NCBI GenBank assembly: GCA_022360315.1
Contig: JAKSDA010000122.1
Location: forward strand, 62,001-126,000
Origin: Pseudomonadota bacterium
GTDB lineage: Bacteria > Myxococcota_A > Polyangia > Haliangiales > Haliangiaceae
Direction: 5' to 3'
Length of the DNA: 64,000 nucleotides
Part shown: piece after piece, positions 35,115-45,240 of the stretch
How positions within the stretch are numbered: position 1 is the first letter of the stretch
Layout of the letters: each line of letters begins with the position of its first letter
Translations under genes and position numbers: made by a program
Notes under the pieces: generated by a model
What the model saw: only the letters and a program-made list of their open reading frames with translations
Told to the model about the DNA's origin: nothing
The model's database searches: none

Positions 35115-35816
35115 ATGATCCCATCTGTGACCCGCAAGACCGGCGCTGATACCGGAGAGCGTCAGGCCCTGGCCGACGAGGCCGAGCTCATCCAGCGTTG
35201 TCTGACCGGCGACCGAGCTGCACAGGAGGACTTCTACCGCCGCTATCGCCGCATCGTCGCCGGCAATCTGTATCGGGTTCTCAACGATGGCTGCGATCTC
35301 GAGGATCTGATTCAAGAGGTCTTTGTCGTCGCGTTTCGCGGTCTGCCCCGCTTTCGCGGCGAGGCCCGCATTTCGACCTGGCTCTACCGCATCTGCGTCA
35401 ACATTGCCCTGGGCAAGATTCGCTCGTCATTGCGCCGTCCTCAGCCGATTCCCATGGCCGATCCCGAGCCCGACCGGGATGCCACGGTCAGCGGACCCGA
35501 GACTCCCGAGCGCATCCTGCAACGGCGCCAGGACCGCGAGCGCGTCTACCGCGTGCTGGAGACTCTGGCGCCCAAAAAGCGGGTGGTCCTCTACCTTCAC
35601 GAGATCGAGGGCCGTGATCTCAAAGAGGTCGCCTATCTCGTCGGTGCGCATCCGGTCACTGTTCGCACTCGGCTATTCTACGCCAGAAAAGAGTTTTATC
35701 GCCGATTGGCTCAATGGGGCGACGACGGAACCAGCCGGATGGCCGGCCGCTCCACTCCAGCAGACAACAATACGCCGGGCGACAATGCGATCGACAAGAC
35801 CGGAGGGAAGAGCTGA
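35115..35816 (+). CDS. ECF-type RNA polymerase sigma factor
   Basis: A 233-residue sigma-70 family protein. Region 2 (~22-95) includes 'YRRYRRIVAGNLYRVL' with 'DLEDLIQEVFVVAF'; region 4 (~135-195) includes 'LAPKKRVVLYLHEIEGRDLK' then 'EVAYLVGAHPVTVRTRLFYA'. Region 3 is absent, as in ECF factors. The stop overlaps the start of the anti-sigma gene by one base (TGATG), which suggests balanced production. The Asn/Asp-rich tail (~210-233) is extra. Confidence 0.92.
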   Translation: MIPSVTRKTGADTGERQALADEAELIQRCLTGDRAAQEDFYRRYRRIVAGNLYRVLNDGCDLEDLIQEVFVVAFRGLPRFRGEARISTWLYRICVNIALGKIRSSLRRPQPIPMADPEPDRDATVSGPETPERILQRRQDRERVYRVLETLAPKKRVVLYLHEIEGRDLKEVAYLVGAHPVTVRTRLFYARKEFYRRLAQWGDDGTSRMAGRSTPADNNTPGDNAIDKTGGKS

Positions 35817-37327
35817 TGGCACATGTAAAGCCATACCGCTGGGCAGACGCGCATGCCGGGCGCGTCGATCGAGGCGAGGTTGCGTCCATGCAGCAGCATG
35901 CCGAGTGCTGCGTCCGGTGTGCTGGTGAGCGCGACCGCATCGGACGAGCGATCGACAGCTTTGCCGACATTCGGGCCACCGAAGCTCCACCGGTGCATTG
36001 GGACCATATCGGCGCGCGCGTGTACTGGGTCACCTCCTCGGAACGACGGCTCGCTGAGCGAGGCGCCCGGCGCGGGGATAGCCGGATATACCCGCGCTTT
36101 GCGTTCTTGCTTCCCGCCCTTGCTGCTGCCGCGGCCATTGCACTGTGGTTGATCTCGGCCGGCTCGTCGCAGCGCGGCGAAATGGCCGGGGTCGAGCCGC
36201 CGGCGCAACACAGTTTCCAGCCCGTTGCAAACCAGCCCCAGCCCGCCGCGCCACCACTGGATTCGCCACCCCAGCTGCGTGGAGTGGTGACCTTCCTGCA
36301 AGGCCCGGTCGCCGTCGACGGAGCGACCCTGCGATTCGATCAACTCGTCCAGTCGGGCGCCCACATCGTAACAGGGCAGGGCAGAGTGACGATACAGTTC
36401 GCCGAGGGCAGCGGATTTACCTTGCAGCCGCAATCGACCGCAACCCTCCACCGGTTTGACGAGCGGGCCGTGGAAGTACATGTTGTGGGCGAACTGATCG
36501 CCAGCATTGCCCGCGGTTCCGGTCAGACCTTCACCGTCGTGGCTGGCAAGCACAGGGTGCAGGTCCTCGGCACGATATTTCAGGTGCGCCATCGCGAGGA
36601 TCGACTCGAGGTCGCGTGCAGCCGGGGACGGGTCGCAATTACTGGCGACAGCGAACAGATCAATATCGTCAAGGCCGGAGAGGTCGCGCGTATGATCGGC
36701 AGGGGGATTTCGCGTGACACTCTGGATGTCGGCGAGATCGGCGCGATGGACCGCGCTGTGCCACAGATGCCGACGTGGACTGGTGCCGAGGACCTGCGCA
36801 ACGCCAGTTCCCGTCTGGACATCGCGCCATCGGCCAAACAGCCGGTTGCTGTCACCATCGATGGCATAACCATCGGCCAGGCTCCGTTTGTCTTGCGAGT
36901 GACACCGGGCCGTCACCATGTCAAAGCCGAGGGCAGCTCTGCGAGCGGTGTCAGCACCGGGAGCTGGATCGAAGTCGAGGCCGGATCATCCGTTCGGCCT
37001 GTTCTGACCGACTCCTCGATCAAAACATCGCTGGCCAGACCCTCGCGCACCAACAAGATGTCCAGGCGACAGCGCCAGATTCGCCGCATATTGGACAAAA
37101 GCCCATGGTTCGACGTCTGCATGTGGCCGCTGCGCAAACAGGGAATCGCCGAGGGCGCGTTTATCTCGCTCGATATCGGGATCGGCAAGCGCGGCGAGAT
37201 CCGGCATCTCAACGTACTCGACAGCAACCTGCCAGGCGCCGGGGAACAGTGTATCCGCGAGGCCGTCGATCGCTTCGAGTTTGGCCCCGGCCCGGCCGCG
37301 ACAACGCGCTATCGCATTTCTCTGTGA
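35816..37327 (+). CDS. Anti-sigma factor with FecR, PEGA and AgmX-like domains
   Basis: About 503 residues. The N-terminus has an H-x3-C-x2-C zinc-binding anti-sigma motif ('QQHAECCVRCAG', ~26-37). One membrane helix follows (~95-115). Next is a FecR-type beta domain (~150-300; 'GQGRVTIQFAEGSGFTLQPQ', 'VQVLGTIFQVR'), then a PEGA-like domain (~340-380; 'VTIDGITIGQAPFVLRVTPG' with 'RHHVKAEG'), and a C-terminal AgmX/TonB-like domain (~415-503) with paired cysteines. It should hold the sigma factor at the membrane and release it on a periplasmic signal. The PEGA domain suggests that the signal involves the cell wall or surface. GGAGGGAAG precedes the start. Confidence 0.85.
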   Translation: MAHVKPYRWADAHAGRVDRGEVASMQQHAECCVRCAGERDRIGRAIDSFADIRATEAPPVHWDHIGARVYWVTSSERRLAERGARRGDSRIYPRFAFLLPALAAAAAIALWLISAGSSQRGEMAGVEPPAQHSFQPVANQPQPAAPPLDSPPQLRGVVTFLQGPVAVDGATLRFDQLVQSGAHIVTGQGRVTIQFAEGSGFTLQPQSTATLHRFDERAVEVHVVGELIASIARGSGQTFTVVAGKHRVQVLGTIFQVRHREDRLEVACSRGRVAITGDSEQINIVKAGEVARMIGRGISRDTLDVGEIGAMDRAVPQMPTWTGAEDLRNASSRLDIAPSAKQPVAVTIDGITIGQAPFVLRVTPGRHHVKAEGSSASGVSTGSWIEVEAGSSVRPVLTDSSIKTSLARPSRTNKMSRRQRQIRRILDKSPWFDVCMWPLRKQGIAEGAFISLDIGIGKRGEIRHLNVLDSNLPGAGEQCIREAVDRFEFGPGPAATTRYRISL

Positions 37328-37642
37328 AAATTTTCTCACCTCGCAATCGCCACGACTGCAACGCAATGCGGCAGCGTCGGAGAGACTCGCGTTTCCATTT
37401 CTGTCGTTTCAGTGACGACGGAGTTCTTTACATCGCAGGAAATTTCTCCAATTTGTCACTTCACGAACAAGGTGTTTTTTTGCACTCGTATCAGCATTTT
37501 CTGTGATCTGCCATAAGAAATTCTATTGTCTGGTGGGCCGCATAGCTGTTAATGTCTCTGTCACCCCGGCTCAGATACATGGGTCGGATGTTTTGGGATG
37601 GAATGGCGGGAGGCCAACCGAGCACTGACAAAAAGGGTTCTG
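37328..37642. other. Intergenic region with a weak terminator
   Basis: No gene seen. Near 37457-37485 a short stem (CACTT pairing with AAGGTG, about five pairs) is followed directly by seven T residues, which may terminate the sigma/anti-sigma operon. The rest is AT-richer than its surroundings and probably contains the promoter of the PilZ gene. Confidence 0.35.
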
Positions 37643-38200
37643 ATGACGCAGGTCAATGTACACTTCGAGACTGGCCGAGAAATCCTGAACGCGTACTGGG
37701 GATATCTGTCGGGTGGTGGTTTGACAATCGCGCGGTCGCGCAGTCCCGGTTTGCGGAAGGGTCAAATGGTCAGTTTGCAGGTGCACATTGGGCGGCGCCG
37801 GCAATTCTCTATCAGCGGGCGGGTTGCCCGAGTGGGCGATGCCGAGACAGTGATCGCGTTTGATACCAGCGAATCGCAAAATCGGCTCTTGTCGGCGGCC
37901 TTATCCGACAAGGCCATTGATATGGAGGCTCGTCTCACGCTGTGCGATATGCCGAGCGAGGCCACCACCATGGCAAGGCTGTTCGAGTTGAGCGAAGACG
38001 GTTGTTGCCTTCGTCTGCGTTCCGAGCAGGGAGAGTTATTTGCGATCGGCGCCGAAGTAGTGATTGAGGCGCAGGGGTTTCGTATCAGCGGATGCGTGAT
38101 CTCGGCGCGTGACGACGAGCGCTGCATTATCTTCGGCCTTGGCGACAACGAGGCGATCGAGGCGGTGCGGGCCTGTTTGCACCCGCACGAACTGCATTGA
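37643..38200 (+). CDS. Tandem PilZ-domain protein
   Basis: About 185 residues with two PilZ-like beta barrels: the first ~1-95 ('SGGGLTIARSRSPGLRKGQM'), the second ~98-180 ('LFELSEDGCCLRLRSEQGEL' and 'ISGCVISARDDERCIIFGL'). The canonical RxxxR of c-di-GMP binding is not obvious in either, so ligand binding is in doubt. The ATG at 37643 follows AAAAGGG. It may connect to second-messenger or motility control, but nothing next to it helps. Confidence 0.72.
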   Translation: MTQVNVHFETGREILNAYWGYLSGGGLTIARSRSPGLRKGQMVSLQVHIGRRRQFSISGRVARVGDAETVIAFDTSESQNRLLSAALSDKAIDMEARLTLCDMPSEATTMARLFELSEDGCCLRLRSEQGELFAIGAEVVIEAQGFRISGCVISARDDERCIIFGLGDNEAIEAVRACLHPHELH

Positions 38201-38316
38201 GCAGCCGAGCCGGTCCGGTCTCCGGTTGTCCGCGGGCGTTGCGAAACATGGATGGTTTTATACCGGCGAGGGGACCGTCCTGCTGGTAGAGCCAGGTCTG
38301 TGAACCCGATTTGACT

Positions 38317-40311
38317 TCATTGCGTCCGGGCCAGACGGGCGTCGATGCGCTCGGCCGCTCGGGTCGCCAGAGCCATGATGGTGACCTGGGGATTTACCGC
38401 GAGAGATGATGGGACTGACGAGCCGTCCACGATGTAGAGGTTCTTCACCTCGTGACTCTCGTGGGACGGATCGACCACCGCGTAGCGCGGGCTGCGTCCC
38501 ATTCGTGCCGTGCCCAGTGGGTGGAACGCGGTGAGATCGATATCGCGGGCGTGCAGCGAATGGCGGCGCAGGCGATCGAGGTCGGCATGGTTATCGATGG
38601 CCAGAAAGCCGTTCACCGGTGTATAGACCCGCGTTGCGCCGGCAGCAAAGAACACCTCGCTCAAGATCTCGACGCCCCGCTTGACCAGGGCGACGTCGGC
38701 GTCGTTGAGCACGTACGTGATGACCGGTCGGCCGCGTACCAGGCGGATGCGGCCGCGCGACGAGTCCTCGACCATGAATCCGAACATGGCGACGCGGTCC
38801 CAGGCTTCTGCCAGTTCGATGAGAGGGGGCCCGACCATGGGGATTGCCGCCATCGAGATTTCCAGCGGTGCGCTCGCGCCCTCAAAGAGAAGGCCTTCGT
38901 CGTGAAATTCCTCGATCGAGTAGCCCTGTGGAATGCCGTTGTAACCGGCGATGCGCTCGTCAAATACCCCGATGCCCGCGGCTGCGGGATGGATCGACAG
39001 ATTGCGGCCGAGTTCGCCCGAGCCGCGGCCCAGTCCGTTTTTGGCCAGCAAGATCGGAGTGACCAGGGTTCCGCAGGCGACCACCACGACGCGGGCGCGT
39101 ACCCGCAATGTGCGCGATGCTCGTCCAGGGCCCGGTGCGGCCAGGGTACTCGACCGCTCGGGCAAGTCGCGGCCCACGCGGGCCACGACTCCGGTTGCCC
39201 GGGCGCCGTCGGTTGTGATCTCGACGACCTCGGCGCTGTGAAAGAGCTCGGCCCCGGCTTTGAGTGCCAGCGGCACATACGACACGTTGGTCGACCGCTT
39301 GGCCTCGGTGGGGCAGCCAAAGCAGCATACGCCTTTGCCGTCGCAATCGGGCGCATTGCGGCGCAGCGGTCGATGCTTGTACCCGAGCCGGTCGCAGCCA
39401 CGGGCAATGACCCGGGCTGCGCCGCCCAGATACTCGGCGCGCGCTTCTTCGACCCCGATGATCTTCTCGACCCGGCTGTAATACCGGTCCATGTAGCTCT
39501 CGGTGAACTCGCTCAGGCCGAGTTCATTGCGCCATTTGGACAGAACCCGCTCGGGAGTACGAAAGCAGGTTCCCGAGTTGATCGTCGTCGTACCACCCAC
39601 AGCGCGGCCGAGCGGTATGGGAATTCCGACATTGCCGATGGAAAATGTGGCGCCGCCGTTGCGGTACATCTTGCGTTGCATATCGAACGACCGGCCCGAA
39701 AAATCGCTGCGGTTGAAGTACGGGCCCTCTTCCAGGATGACCACGGCATGGCCGAGTTCGGCCAGTTCTTTGGCCACCACGGCGCCGCCGGCCCCGCTGC
39801 CGATGACCACCACATCGGCCTCGATTTCCATCCCGTCCTCGACGTCATCGGGCCCGTGCACTCGCTCGCGCATGTAACGAGGTTTGGCCTCGGACCGGGG
39901 CCGTTCGAATTCGTAAACACAGCCGATGGCGCGGTGAAAACTCGGATCGTCGAAGTGAGCGAACTTGAGTGGAGCCAGGAGGGCGCGTATGGACAGTCGC
40001 CGGGCCACGCCAGCGCGCAGCCAGGCGTCGAGCACGGCGAGTCGGGCCTGCGGGGAAAGCTGACCGTAACGCCGGCGTCGAGTGAGCAGCGAGTAGCTCT
40101 CGAGGGCAACTAGAAGCGCTTTGTACGCACTCAACAAGTGCCCGGGCAATTTGGCCAGAAGTGCTTCAATGCGCCGCACAGTCGCGCCATTGGCGGCGGG
40201 AAAGAATTGCCCGGCGGGCAGAGCCACCTCGGCAATGTCGAACAGAATCTGCCTCTCGCGCGAACTGAGACACTCGGGCTGAGACTGGGGGCGGGTGCTG
40301 ATTTGATACAT
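38317..40311 (-). CDS. GMC-family FAD oxidoreductase
   Basis: A ~664-residue flavoprotein. The N-terminal ~150 residues are helical and specific to long-chain alcohol oxidase-like members. The FAD-binding 'VVVIGSGAGGAVVAKELAE' follows at ~165-185, then the cysteine-rich 'CDGKGVCCFGCPTEAKRST', and finally the C-terminal active-site region 'HPLGTARMG' and 'SLAVNPQVTIMALA'. It oxidises an alcohol, sterol or similar substrate. AGGAG stands 11 bases before the ATG at 40311, or directly at a GTG at 40323; I prefer the ATG. Confidence 0.9.
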   Translation of the reverse strand: MYQISTRPQSQPECLSSRERQILFDIAEVALPAGQFFPAANGATVRRIEALLAKLPGHLLSAYKALLVALESYSLLTRRRRYGQLSPQARLAVLDAWLRAGVARRLSIRALLAPLKFAHFDDPSFHRAIGCVYEFERPRSEAKPRYMRERVHGPDDVEDGMEIEADVVVIGSGAGGAVVAKELAELGHAVVILEEGPYFNRSDFSGRSFDMQRKMYRNGGATFSIGNVGIPIPLGRAVGGTTTINSGTCFRTPERVLSKWRNELGLSEFTESYMDRYYSRVEKIIGVEEARAEYLGGAARVIARGCDRLGYKHRPLRRNAPDCDGKGVCCFGCPTEAKRSTNVSYVPLALKAGAELFHSAEVVEITTDGARATGVVARVGRDLPERSSTLAAPGPGRASRTLRVRARVVVVACGTLVTPILLAKNGLGRGSGELGRNLSIHPAAAGIGVFDERIAGYNGIPQGYSIEEFHDEGLLFEGASAPLEISMAAIPMVGPPLIELAEAWDRVAMFGFMVEDSSRGRIRLVRGRPVITYVLNDADVALVKRGVEILSEVFFAAGATRVYTPVNGFLAIDNHADLDRLRRHSLHARDIDLTAFHPLGTARMGRSPRYAVVDPSHESHEVKNLYIVDGSSVPSSLAVNPQVTIMALATRAAERIDARLARTQ

Positions 40312-41432
40312 CAACGAATGCACTCCTAACGATGTGACTTGTCATTAGATTGTACCGCGAGAGGTTCAACCATTCAATGACATAAATGACAGATGGCCGA
40401 ACCAAGTTGCTCATTGTGATACAGCGTGAGATGTTCCGCGGGGGGGGTGCGTTTTGTGCGGAGAGAATTCAGTGGTTTGGCGGTGATAGACAGAACAGGT
40501 CGGAGGTGCTGGCAAGCAACGCGCATCGGAGTTCGCCGGAGCGGTCGGGCGGACGGCCATTCAGGCGGTGAGCGTTGGTTCGGCAACCAGAGGTGTGATT
40601 GCGAGACTGAGGGCGTGGCACGTCCACGGCGCTGTTGGCCGCGATGGTTCGACGGGGGCAGTTCGGTCCTGTATCGCCCGTCGAAGTCGAGGCAAAAACG
40701 TTGGCTGGAGACTGGGAGTTGTCACCCTCTGTTATGCACCGTTCGGTCGCGTGCTTTATCAGGCGCTCTATTGTGAAAAGAGCTGCAATCCGCAGCAGCT
40801 GTTATGACGTCATCCTGGGCTACCGACTTGTCACCGGACGGAAACCCAGCTGTGCGGATCGCGATCGTCATTCATCGAAGCCTGTGTAGGGCCCGGAAAT
40901 TACCGAATCGAATTCTATCGTGTGCGCATCATCGTTCCCCCATCGTATACCAGCTAGACAGCTGAGCTTTGAAGCTGGTGGCAAAGCTCGGCAAGTAGTG
41001 CCAAGCCGACCAGCCCAGCTGTGTGGGCAGGGACCATCGCGCGCCGTCTCGCAAGGTCGAAAATACCGGCAAGATCCGATATTTCGGGCATTATCTCTCG
41101 GTGTTGCCCAGCCGCTCCGGGGTTTTGTGTCCATCTCGGTCGCGATCCTAGCCGACTCGATTGGGCACCTTTCTTGCGCAGTGAGTTACCCGTCCTGTTC
41201 GTGGTTTTTGACCCGGCTGTTACTAATTTCACATGGGCTATGGTCTTCACATGAGGTACCTCTTCAGAAAAATGCTTTTGCCCGGTTACAGATGCCGTCT
41301 GCACTGCGGCTACATTGCGCTACCTGAGCCAAGTAATTGGCGTGGCTATATTGTGGAAAAGTTTGATTTTTCTGCAGCATTTTGGCAGTGTTGTGGTTGC
41401 ACCGAGACGACGTCGTCACTTCCCGACATGAC
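40312..41432. other. Gene-poor 1.1-kb region upstream of traA
   Basis: No convincing gene on either strand; the open frames are short and not protein-like. It includes a TGTCATT/AATGACA inverted pair (40340-40346 and 40376-40382) upstream of the GMC gene, a perfect ATGACGTCAT palindrome (40804-40813) and a stem with GAGCTTTG at 40964-40971 pairing with 40982-40989. The stretch before 41433 should hold the traA promoter, though I cannot pick a -10/-35 pair. Confidence 0.5.
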
Positions 41433-43385
41433 ATGAGCTCCCTCAAGCTGCTGTATATCGCAGTGTGTCTACTCAGCCTGATTTCTGGCCTGACACACGC
41501 TGATCCGATCACGCTTACCGAGCCGGTTGCACCGGCGATCGAAGGGGATGGGACTGGTCTGTGCAGTGCAGTCGCCCAGGCCGAGTTTTCCGACTTCGAC
41601 AATCTCAACAACAACGTCACGGGCTACAACGGTATCGTCAATGCCTTCATGGAGACCCACAAGGCCGATCGTCGACCGTATGTGATTAATACGGTATTTG
41701 ACCTGAGTAATAATCTTGTTGATGGGACGGATCAGAGTAGTTATGGCGATTTTGTCGGTGTCATGCCGGCCAGCTGTGCCGCCGGAGGGTGCAGTTTTTC
41801 ATTTATCGATCAGGACCAGCCATTTTTTTCCCGCTTGCGCGGTTTTTTAAATGTCACGCCGGAGTTGGCCGGGCGGGAAATCCATATCGGGTTTTATGCC
41901 GACGATTCGGTCAGCCTGACTTTCTTTGACAAGAATCTCGGGGCGTACCCGATGATGGTACGGCCGCCGCAATTGGGAGTTCCGACCTGGCGTCTCACCG
42001 AGACGATCACGTTTGAAACACCGGGGCTCTATCCACTCGAGATTCTTTATGGCGAGATCGATGACCACGCTGCGCTCGAGATGTCCTTTTTTATCGGTTC
42101 ATTCGCTGATTTTGAGCGGTCAGCAAAACAAGTGCCCGTGGTCAGACTCGACGAGGCGGATTTCACTCTATTTCCGCAGACAATGTTTTTTCAGACTTTG
42201 AGCGGCCTTCCGTCGTTCCCCGACGATTTGCTCGAGTGCAAGCAGTGCAACCGCCAATTCGTCGGTCTGCCCGGCAATAACGATTGCGAACTGGGTTATT
42301 ACTGCAACGAAGCGGCCCTGTGTGCGCCCTGCGACTCGGCGCTCTTTTGTGGCCCGACCTGCTCGCCGTGCGGCGGAGCCAGTCCGTTTTGCACCAACCT
42401 CAACGGCAGGTATCAATGCACCGAATGCCGCGATGACAGCGATTGCCGGCCCGGTTCGGTCTGCGACCAGGAGACCTTTGCCTGTGTTGAATGCGATACC
42501 GACAATGCCTGTGCGGGCAACTCGTGCAACTGCTGCCCGGGCGGAAGCCAGTGCCTGCGCCTCGAAGAGGGCGGAACCCCGGTGTGCGCTGAATGCACCA
42601 GCGATGCCGACTGCGCCAGTGGCCAATGCGACCTCGTGGTTGGCCAGTGCGTCGAAAAACTGGCCAAGAACGAACGCGCCGATTGCTGCGGTGAAAACTG
42701 TGCCACCTGCCCGGCCGATTATCCCTATTGTGTGCCTGGATTGCTCGACGACGCGGTCTGTGCCGAGTGTCGCTGGGACACCGACTGCAACTCGGGCAAT
42801 TACTGCCTGAGTGGCAATTGCGAGCCGTGCTCTCGAGATCGCCGTTGCGGGGTTCGCTGCGGCGCGTGCGAGGGCAATACTCCCTATTGCCTCGAAGGAC
42901 AGACTCCGGCCCAATCGGTCTGCGTGCGTTGCATCGATGACTCTCAGTGCAATGGCGGCACTTGCAATCCGGTCACCCACGAGTGCCAGGACCAGTGCAC
43001 CATGAGTTGTCCGGCCGATGTTCCGCATTGCATGGGCCAGCAGTGTGTCGAGTGTTATGCCGATACCCAGTGCCCGTGCGGCGGCAGCTGTGACCTCGAC
43101 ACGTTTACCTGCACCGAGACGTGCAAGAGCAACACCGACTGCCTGGGCAATGAGCACTGCCATCGGGTGCCCAAGAGCGACAGCAAAGAGTGCGCACCGG
43201 GCGTGGCCATCGGCGACAGCACTTGTGGCACCACGCTGGCCACCGCGTGCTCAGTCCAGGTCGGCGGCAGTGGCGGACAGTCTTCTGGCTCGATGCTATC
43301 GATCGTCGTGGCCCTGGGCATTGTCGGCCTGTGGCGGCGCCGGGACCGGTCGGCCCGGCGCCTTTCCATGTCGGCAGATGGGTGA
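41433..43385 (+). CDS. traA: TraA-like outer-membrane exchange receptor
   Basis: About 650 residues. A signal peptide ('[18 protein letters not shown]') precedes a PA14/lectin-like beta domain (~25-255), which in Myxococcus TraA decides which partners recognise each other. Residues ~263-610 are a series of cysteine-rich repeats with alternating C-x2-C and DxDC patterns. The C-terminus has a short hydrophobic helix (~620-635) ending in an Arg-rich tail, in the style of MYXO-CTERM sorting tags, though only one cysteine precedes it. The OmpA-barrel partner gene starts two bases after the stop. In Myxococcus TraA-TraA contact fuses outer membranes between kin cells. Confidence 0.88.
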   Translation: MSSLKLLYIAVCLLSLISGLTHADPITLTEPVAPAIEGDGTGLCSAVAQAEFSDFDNLNNNVTGYNGIVNAFMETHKADRRPYVINTVFDLSNNLVDGTDQSSYGDFVGVMPASCAAGGCSFSFIDQDQPFFSRLRGFLNVTPELAGREIHIGFYADDSVSLTFFDKNLGAYPMMVRPPQLGVPTWRLTETITFETPGLYPLEILYGEIDDHAALEMSFFIGSFADFERSAKQVPVVRLDEADFTLFPQTMFFQTLSGLPSFPDDLLECKQCNRQFVGLPGNNDCELGYYCNEAALCAPCDSALFCGPTCSPCGGASPFCTNLNGRYQCTECRDDSDCRPGSVCDQETFACVECDTDNACAGNSCNCCPGGSQCLRLEEGGTPVCAECTSDADCASGQCDLVVGQCVEKLAKNERADCCGENCATCPADYPYCVPGLLDDAVCAECRWDTDCNSGNYCLSGNCEPCSRDRRCGVRCGACEGNTPYCLEGQTPAQSVCVRCIDDSQCNGGTCNPVTHECQDQCTMSCPADVPHCMGQQCVECYADTQCPCGGSCDLDTFTCTETCKSNTDCLGNEHCHRVPKSDSKECAPGVAIGDSTCGTTLATACSVQVGGSGGQSSGSMLSIVVALGIVGLWRRRDRSARRLSMSADG

Positions 43386-43387
43386 GC

Positions 43388-44995
43388 ATGCAGCGCGGCG
43401 CAGCTTTTTTTCTGGCCATCGTGGTTCTCCTGTCAGCGGCCCGTGCCAGCGGGCAAGAAGAGGGTCGCTTTGATGCCCAAGTATTTCGGCCCTCTGCGGC
43501 GCCGCGCGACCTCGTGGTCGTACAGAAGTCCGAGGTGATCGGACATCTATCGCCAACTGCGGGTCTCTTTGCCGATGTCGGATTCGATCCACTGATCATC
43601 ACCTCGCAAGAGACCGACGAGACTCTCGATGTGATTGCGGCGCGAGTCCAGCTGACCGGCTTGCTCGGCGTCGGCCTCTTCGACCTGGTGGATTTGAAGC
43701 TGAGTGTGCCGTTTGTCGCCTATCAGGGCGGCGGCAACCTGCGCAAGATCGGCACCGAGGGGTCGGTCGAGACCCGTTCGGTCGGTGATATGCGACTTTC
43801 GGTTCGCGCTGCAGTGCCGTATCTCAGCCGCAAGAGCAGCCATCGAAACGGCTTTGGCCTGGCCATGACTGGCAATGTCAATGTACCTACTGGCAACCCA
43901 CTGGCATTTACCGGCGATGGAGTGACCACCTATGGGCTTACCGCGATTGCCGATTATCGCCTGAGCCGCGGCATCATTTCGACCAATGTGGGAATTTGGT
44001 TTCGACCGGAGCGAGATTTTGTCGGCAACCGTATCGGCGATATGGCCTCAGTAGCCCTGGCCGGTGAAGTATATGTCATTCAGAGCTGGGGCATTTCGGT
44101 ACTGGGCGGAGCGTATGCATATCCGTCGCTGAAAAAATTTCCCGACAGCCCGCGCCAGGTTCCCGCCGAAGCCTTGATGGCTCTGCGGTGGCAGACCAAG
44201 CACGGCATCACCTGGACCTTCGGGGCCAGTTTCGGTGTCGCGTGTGGGTTTGGCGCGTGTGGGCTGCGTTTGTTCAACGGCATCAACTGGCAGCCCAGTT
44301 TCTCCCGCGAGCAGAAAAACATCGATCGCATTCTCGAACAAGACAGCTATGATTCAGACGAGGACGGGGTTGAAGATGGCAAGGACCGCTGTCCCAAAAA
44401 ACCCGGTCCCAAATCCAACCACGGCTGTCCCGAGAAGGATACTGACAAGGATGGCTGGGTCGATAGCGAGGACGACTGCCCGAAGATCCCCGAGGGAGCC
44501 AAGGGCAAGAAGGGCTGTCCGCCGGCGTATATCAAGCGCGATCGCATCGTCACCCTGGAAAAGGTCTTTTTCGCCACGGATGACGACGTCATCCTCGATA
44601 TGTCCAAGCCGACTCTCGAAGCGGTGGCGAAAACGCTCAAAAAACATCCCGAGATCGAACTGATCCGCATCGAGGGGCACACCGACATACGGCATAGTCA
44701 CGCCTACAACATGGCGCTTTCGCACCGGCGGGCGAACAGTGTGATGCAGTATCTTCTCGCCCGGGGTATCAACCCGGATCGGATCGAAGCCCAGGGCTAC
44801 GGTCGTACCAAGCCACTTTACGACGATACCGGCTGCATCGGTCCCGACGAGCATTTGACCAAGGAATGCCGATTCATGACCTCGGAGAATCGCCGGGTGG
44901 TCTTCCGCATCGTGCGCTGGGCTGACAAAAAAGCCGGCAAGAAAAAGGCAAAGACAAAGTTTTTGCTGCCGCCCTGGCTTCGCAAGCAAAAGTGA
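43388..44995 (+). CDS. traB: TraB-like OmpA-family barrel protein
   Basis: About 535 residues. A signal peptide (~1-22) leads into a beta-barrel-like region (~35-300). Residues ~322-378 contain calcium-binding thrombospondin type 3 repeats ('[15 protein letters not shown]', '[15 protein letters not shown]'). A C-terminal OmpA peptidoglycan-binding domain follows (~390-515) with '[14 protein letters not shown]' and '[18 protein letters not shown]'. This order is that of Myxococcus TraB, which works with TraA in outer-membrane exchange. The two-base spacing from traA shows one operon. The Lys-rich C-terminus is unusual. Confidence 0.9.
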   Translation: MQRGAAFFLAIVVLLSAARASGQEEGRFDAQVFRPSAAPRDLVVVQKSEVIGHLSPTAGLFADVGFDPLIITSQETDETLDVIAARVQLTGLLGVGLFDLVDLKLSVPFVAYQGGGNLRKIGTEGSVETRSVGDMRLSVRAAVPYLSRKSSHRNGFGLAMTGNVNVPTGNPLAFTGDGVTTYGLTAIADYRLSRGIISTNVGIWFRPERDFVGNRIGDMASVALAGEVYVIQSWGISVLGGAYAYPSLKKFPDSPRQVPAEALMALRWQTKHGITWTFGASFGVACGFGACGLRLFNGINWQPSFSREQKNIDRILEQDSYDSDEDGVEDGKDRCPKKPGPKSNHGCPEKDTDKDGWVDSEDDCPKIPEGAKGKKGCPPAYIKRDRIVTLEKVFFATDDDVILDMSKPTLEAVAKTLKKHPEIELIRIEGHTDIRHSHAYNMALSHRRANSVMQYLLARGINPDRIEAQGYGRTKPLYDDTGCIGPDEHLTKECRFMTSENRRVVFRIVRWADKKAGKKKAKTKFLLPPWLRKQK

Positions 44996-44998
44996 CCT

Positions 44999-45240
44999 GT
45001 TGACCGGATTGCATGTCTCGCCATTGCGCCGGGAGTTATCGACACAGTGCACGCCGATCGATCGGGCAGGAGTCTGTCCTCTGAGGCAACAGGGAGTGTC
45101 TCCCTCGCAAGCCGCAACTGATGCGACAGCGGTGATCCGGGAATACGGCTCACAGTTGCGGCTCAGGCAGTAACTGTCCGACCGGCAATCGGTATCCAGC
45201 GACACTCGGCACTGACCGCGCTGTCGAGCAATCCGGCTAC
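44999..45240 (-). pseudogene. Inverted, decayed partial copy of traA
   Basis: The antisense sequence is colinear with traA bases ~42738-42978 (TraA residues ~435-515); by eye about three quarters of bases agree. Preserved pieces include 'DSYCLSRNCEP', 'CEGDTPCCLRGQTP' and 'ETCNPV', corresponding to '[11 protein letters not shown]', '[14 protein letters not shown]' and 'GTCNPV' in TraA. One base is missing after CGCTGG (traA 42774), shifting the frame, and a three-base gap follows later. Several cysteines are lost. It begins immediately beyond the traB stop in inverted orientation, and has no start or sorting tag. Confidence 0.85.

Noticed and set aside
38452..40113. 553-residue ORF on the + strand within the GMC oxidoreductase gene
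   Set aside because: The residue pattern is that of a GC-rich shadow frame (Asp/His/Gly/Arg-rich, no motif), while the opposite strand encodes a complete GMC enzyme.
42168..43163. 331-residue antisense ORF over traA with Ala/Val/Ile-rich sequence resembling a membrane protein
   Set aside because: The composition is produced by the complement of Cys/Gly/Asp codons of the traA repeats; it has no start signal and no defined helices.
42229..43200. Regular Cys-codon repeats resembling a repeat array
   Set aside because: They are coding repeats within traA, not a CRISPR; there are no identical repeats with unique spacers. No CRISPR, cas gene, transposase or prophage gene was seen in the window.
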